IMG/VR virus record: IMGVR_UViG_3300005910_000316
Coordinates: 1 to 37,195 of that record
DNA from: a virus
DNA: 37,195 nt
Strand: one strand, 5' to 3'
This document shows, in pieces, positions 33,554-37,195 of the stretch (positions are counted from its first letter, which is position 1; the number at the start of each line of letters is the position of its first letter). The notes below the pieces were generated by a model. That model was not told where the DNA came from. It did no database searches and worked only from the letters and a program-made list of their open reading frames with translations. The position numbers and the translations under genes are program-made.

Positions 33554-34109
33554 AGAGATGCATGTAGATATAGAAACAACAGGTTTTAGTAGAGAATGGG
33601 ATTTTATTTTAGAAATTGCGGCTATTATATATGATTCAGAAACAGATAAAGAATTGACTAGATTCCACGAATATATTAAACCAGGCAAAACTATATCAAA
33701 GAAAATTACAGATATAACTGGTATCACAAACGACCAAGTTAAAAACTGTAGAAATGAGTTTGAAGTCCTAACTGATTACATAGAATGGGTATTTATAAAT
33801 AAACCAGATGTAGAAATAGGACACAATGTAAAAACGTTTGACCATCAATTCTTTGCAAGAAAATGTGAAAAATATAGAATAACTATGTATGATATAGAAA
33901 TTATAGATACTTTAAAACTTGCAAGACAAATGAGTAAAGACGGAAAAATAAAAGTTGCTAATCATAAACAACCAACTATTGCACAGTATTTTAATATAGA
34001 CTACCAAGCGCATAGTGCGATTGAAGATATATTAGCAAACAGAAAAATGTATAAAAAAATGACAGTTGAAACCGGCGTGAAAAGTAAGAGAAAAGAGCTA
34101 GGTTTTTAA
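33546..34109 (+). CDS. DnaQ-like 3'-5' proofreading exonuclease (DEDDh)
   Basis: 187 residues from TTG 33546, chosen because GGAGG lies 8 bases upstream; ATG 33558 would be too far from it. Exo I 'MHVDIETTGF' (D-x-E), Exo II 'IGHNVKTFDHQFF', and Exo III 'HSAIEDILAN' (His and Asp): the DnaQ/epsilon pattern. Its place two genes after DnaE and the lack of an exonuclease domain inside that polymerase suggest it is the proofreading subunit. Confidence 0.88.
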   Translation: MIKEMHVDIETTGFSREWDFILEIAAIIYDSETDKELTRFHEYIKPGKTISKKITDITGITNDQVKNCRNEFEVLTDYIEWVFINKPDVEIGHNVKTFDHQFFARKCEKYRITMYDIEIIDTLKLARQMSKDGKIKVANHKQPTIAQYFNIDYQAHSAIEDILANRKMYKKMTVETGVKSKRKELGF

Positions 34110-34122
34110 CAGAGGTGATTAC

Positions 34123-34302
34123 ATGTCAAAATTAGATTTCACTAATATTAGTGATAAAGAATTATTAGAACTTGAGAAAAATGAAGATTCAGCGATTGGG
34201 AAAAAATTAATTAAAATGATTTATGACCCAGAACTTGGAGAACATTATGAAAAGTTAGAAGAAATCAAGCAAGAAAAAGACCGCAGAAATTTAGATGGCT
34301 AG
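34123..34302 (+). CDS. Small hypothetical protein
   Basis: 59 residues, beginning M-S-K-L-D-F-T-N-I-S; AGAGGTGAT precedes the ATG. Acidic and helical throughout. It fills the gap between exonuclease and resolvase genes and overlaps the resolvase start by 8 bases (TAG stop at 34300), typical of real genes here. Not recognised. Confidence 0.65.
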   Translation: MSKLDFTNISDKELLELEKNEDSAIGKKLIKMIYDPELGEHYEKLEEIKQEKDRRNLDG

Positions 34303-35035
34303 GTTAAGTAAAGCTCAATTCTTAGAAGAACTTGAAAATAAAAATCTGACTTTGGATACACAGTCAGAAGAATATAAAAATATAAGTTCTCCAATTCTCG
34401 TTAACTGTAAGGAAGGACATAGAATAGAAACTAATTTGAAAACAATTAGAAGAACTAATTTTAGATGTCCAGTTTGCGAAGGAGAATCGTCTACAGGATT
34501 GAGTACACCTAATCCGCAATCAGTTCCACCTAAAAAGGGATACAGAATTATTGGGATTGATAATGCGACGCAAAGTTTTGGTTTAAGTATATTCGAGAGT
34601 GGCAAATTAATTTATTATACGTTGTTGACTTTTAGCGGCGATACGACAGCACGATTAAATGCGATAAGAGATGCCATGGAGAATATGATTATACCAGTTT
34701 GAGAACCAGATTTTGTTCAGTTTGAAGACGTGCAATTACAAGGACAAGGATTCGGCAAAGGATTTAAAACTTATGAGGTTTTAGTTAAATTAGTTGGATT
34801 ACTTGAAATGAGTTGTGCTAGATTTGGAATTAGATATAGTAAAGTAAGAAGTAATATCTGGAGAAGTAATTTCTTAATTAATGGAAAGGGTAGGACTGAA
34901 GAAAAGAAAAAATCTATTGCAAAGGTAAAAGAAATGTATGGAGTTACACTTAATGATGATATTGCAGAAGCAATACTTATTGGGAAATACAGAGTTACAT
35001 TACATGAAAAAAGTGAACGAAAAGATTTATTTTAA
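34295..35035 (+). CDS. RuvC-like Holliday junction resolvase with N-terminal zinc ribbon (one TGA=Trp)
   Basis: 246 residues when TGA at 34700-34702 is Trp ('MIIPV-W-EPDFVQFED'). Residues ~30-65 are a zinc-ribbon-like motif: 'VNC-x-E-G-H' and 'FRC-P-V-C'. The RNase-H-like core follows: 'IIGIDNATQSFGLSIF' (first catalytic Asp), 'FVQFEDVQLQG' (Glu), and 'LNDDIAEAILIGKY' (C-terminal Asp pair). This is the order of phage RuvC-type resolvases that cut branched DNA before packaging. With the standard code it would appear as two half-proteins. It is the last plus-strand gene. Confidence 0.85.
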
Positions 35036-35041
35036 TAGAAA

Positions 35042-35075
35042 AAGACTTAGCAAAGGCTAAGTCTTATTTTTTTTA
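35042..35075 (+). terminator. Terminator between convergent gene blocks
   Basis: A perfect 10-bp stem AAGACTTAGC / GCTAAGTCTT with loop AAAG and eight T on the plus strand; A-rich sequence on the other side gives a weaker T-tract for minus-strand transcripts. It separates the plus-strand replication block from the minus-strand structural genes. Confidence 0.88.
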
Positions 35076-35387
35076 TACTTCTACATATTGTGACGCCTGT
35101 GCAGATATACTTTTACCAGTTGCTGTGGCTGTAGCATAAATTGTTGTATACGGAGTCGTAGAGCCTGCAACTATTTCAATAGTTTTTGATAGATAAGTAA
35201 TTCCAGTGTAGTCACTGCCGCCGCTATTAATTGTTGCCGTCACGGTGTCATTATTTTGTACTTTTCAGTAAACGTCATAGAATCTAAATCCATCATAAAC
35301 AATTGAATAGTCTGTTATTGTTGGAGTCGTAGTTGGCTCTTTTTGTTGACTTAATACTCCAAATAAGATAATACTAATTGTAATCAC
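35073..35387 (-). CDS. Small structural/exported beta-rich protein (one TGA=Trp)
   Basis: 104 residues on the minus strand from GTG 35387, stop TAA at 35073. N-terminal hydrophobic stretch 'ITISIILFGVLS', then Thr- and Tyr-rich beta strands ('TPTITDYSIVYDGFRFYDVYWKVQNNDTVTATI...'). TGA at 35267-35265 is Trp; otherwise the gene would be cut in half. It overlaps the fibre gene end by 14 bases. The size and composition suggest a small fibre-tip, head-decoration or Ig-like virion protein. The GTG start is weakly supported. Confidence 0.6.
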
Positions 35388-37195
35388 CTACTATATACCA
35401 CACTGTTGAAGTATAAGCAATTAATGTAACAGCCGCATATACAGTAGAGACGACTTTGCTTGCTGAAGAACCATTTAAAGTTACACCACTACATGCTATT
35501 GTAACATCATCACCAGAAGAATTAAATACAGTTATTTGTGTCCCAGCAGTTAGAGTCGACGGTATTGTTAATGTACATTCAGCATAGGCATTTACAAAGC
35601 CGTTATTATCTGTAGCTGCAAAATTCCTAGCTGAGCCCTGACCGTCTATGTGAGCGTATAATAGTCTGTATCCTGCCTTAACATGTGCTGTAGTTGCAAT
35701 CTGTGTTGTATCTGTACCCACTGCGGCTGTTGGGGCCGTAGGGGTTGAAGTTAAAGCTGCACTTGTAAACATCGTAGCTTTTGATTCATTCGTTACATTT
35801 TGTAAAAGTAAATCTGTTTTAAAGAGTGTTGCTGTAAGCAAACTAGCAACGCCTCCAGTTGTGATTTGAATATAACTAGTTGTAGCTGGAGTAGTTTTTG
35901 TGAATAAATCTTTTCCTACATCTGTACCGCCAAGTGACGTTCTACCTGTCGCCGCTACTAGGCCAGTACTACCACCGTCTCATTTAAGCCTATCTGTGTA
36001 GGCTGTAGACCAATTAGTCTGGTTTGTAGTCGTAGGTATACTGTATCCTGCAGTAAATGATAACGCTAATGTACCAGAACCTGTAATAGGTGAATTCGAA
36101 ACTGTTAAACCGGTAGGCGCAGATAATCCCACTGAAATTACTGTACCAGTATTATCTGTAGGTGTGAATCCTAAAGCCGTAGTGACATCTAATGAAACTA
36201 TAGCTGAAGTATAAGTAGGCACTCCACTATCTGTAACTTTATCATCATTAGTTTGAACTCTGTATTCAAGTTTTCTAAAACTGTCTAATATCGAATCTGT
36301 TGCAATTAAATCTGATGCACTACCGTAAGTTGTAAAGCCAGTTAAAGCCATGGCAATTACTTGAGCATTACTTAACTGTGTGTTAGGTGGTGCAGTAAAT
36401 GCACCATCTCCACGAAGATATTTAGTTGTAGCTGCTGCTGCAGGTACTAAGCCACTATTCCCTTCAGCGATTGCTGAAGAATACTGTATATTTGTAGAAT
36501 TAAAAGCATTACTTCCAAAACCTGAAGTTAAAGTATAATCACCGAGTGCAGTTGTTAAGTCTGATGTTACTAAATTTCCACTTGCTGTCCCTGTTAATGC
36601 TCCTTTAAAAGTTGTTGCAGTAATACTTTTATTATCTCTATTTATAGTTATACCAGTTGTAGAATAAACAGTGTCTCCTGAATTCCATACTATATTGTAT
36701 TCACCAGTTCCACTATTACTTGCATTTACATCTACTGTGTCCGCTCATTTTACATATAAATTATCAACCATTGTCGTTGATGCCACTGTAAACGGTGCTG
36801 TTCCAGTTACTATTGATGATTCAAGTATATTCGCTTTTAATGTACCAGTCGAACTTTGTATTTGGACATTTGTTGCTGAATATAAAGCATTCCCACTATG
36901 CCAAGGTACACTGTAAAATGTTGCATCAGTTCTACCAGTTGCAACTGCTGGGGGGAATGAGGTTCTACTATCAATTCCACTTCTTGAAACCATTGCTACA
37001 TTGCCAGTTCCTGCACCAGTTAATACATAACCATTTGTAAGTGTTGTTAATCCAGTACCACCATGAGTTACTGCAACTGTCCCAGTAACATTTGATGCGT
37101 TTCCTGTTATATTACTAGTAGATTGAATTGGTGTAAACCCTAACCCAGCAACTACTGCTGCACTTGTAACTACTGCAGTTTTAACACTTGCCAAG
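35374..37195 (-). CDS. Tail-fibre-like structural protein (5' partial, two TGA=Trp)
   Basis: At least 607 residues on the minus strand; the start lies beyond the window end. The frame is open across TGA at 36745-36747 ('LYVK-W-ADTVDVNAS') and 35980-35982 ('DRLK-W-DGGSTGLVAATG'), and ends at a true TAG (35374). It shows tail-fibre repeats: 'THGGTGLTTLTNGYVLTGAGTGNVAMV', 'FTPIQSTSNITGNA', 'GDGAFTAPPN', and 'GFTPTDNTGTVISVGLSAPTGLTVSNSP'. These are Thr/Ser/Gly-rich with regular strands. This is the usual make-up of phage receptor-binding fibres or collar fibres. Four or more Trp are TGG. Opposite strand to the replication genes, so probably part of the late structural module. Confidence 0.85.

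Noticed and set aside
36671-37040. Plus-strand open frames opposite the tail fibre
   Set aside because: They are shadows of the minus-strand fibre gene, with no ribosome sites; the minus frame has repeats and homologous-looking motifs.
1-37195. CRISPR array, integrase, transposase or insertion sequence
   Set aside because: No regularly spaced repeats and no such genes were found; the only repeats are the 41-bp and 21-nt pairs described.

Overview
This window reads as part of a large, AT-rich, double-stranded DNA bacteriophage genome. It carries a near-complete phage replication and nucleotide-metabolism set. On the plus strand (left to right) this includes an SF1 helicase, DNA ligase, class II ribonucleotide reductase (RNR), thioredoxin, macro-domain protein, PhoH ATPase and both subunits of a type IIA topoisomerase. 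These are followed by an SSB-like protein, a RecA/Sak4-like ATPase, DnaB helicase, DnaG primase, RecJ, dUTPase, a DnaE-type polymerase, a DEDD exonuclease and a RuvC-like resolvase. There is no integrase, no ribosomal RNA and no host housekeeping cluster.

The central feature is an altered genetic code. Every supported gene end uses TAA or TAG. TGA occurs in frame inside at least eight genes, at positions that fit tryptophan. Matching this, a tRNA with G73 (the tRNA-Trp discriminator base), encoded CCA and anticodon UCA lies at 3501-3578. Read with the standard code, the RNR, thioredoxin, dUTPase, resolvase, tail fibre and two membrane-protein genes look broken. Read with TGA=Trp they are intact. 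TGA-Trp use is uneven: it is absent from the polymerase, topoisomerase, helicase, primase and RecJ genes, but supplies all five Trp codons of one small membrane protein. Whether the host itself uses this code cannot be told from the window. Promoters, Shine-Dalgarno sites and the TasA-like and InlB-repeat exported proteins point to a low-GC Firmicutes or Mollicutes-type host.

Layout. 1-2.5 kb: exported or surface proteins (InlB-type repeats, a TasA-like protein, a carbohydrate-binding protein), two of them behind a structured leader that resembles a c-di-GMP-I riboswitch. 2.6-4.5 kb: small unknown genes, a folded RNA, the tRNA and two membrane proteins. 4.6-12.4 kb: exonuclease to PhoH, one long block in which the RNR gene is interrupted at its active-site codons by a 327-nt group I-like intron. 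12.5-18.9 kb: small unknown genes, an HELGH metalloprotease-like protein, and GyrB/ParE and GyrA/ParC. 19.2-27.4 kb: DNA-binding protein and replisome genes. 27.5-35.0 kb: a GIY-YIG homing endonuclease gene overlapping the start of a DnaE gene that carries an apparent frameshift, then exonuclease and resolvase. 35.07-37.2 kb: two minus-strand structural genes, one a tail-fibre-like protein running off the window end, separated from the plus-strand genes by a bidirectional terminator.

Transcription appears to be driven by a uniform family of promoters (TTGACT-like box, 17-bp spacer, TATAAT, often followed by ATAAGTATA). Several have the -35 box embedded in the 3' arm of a hairpin that closes the upstream unit.
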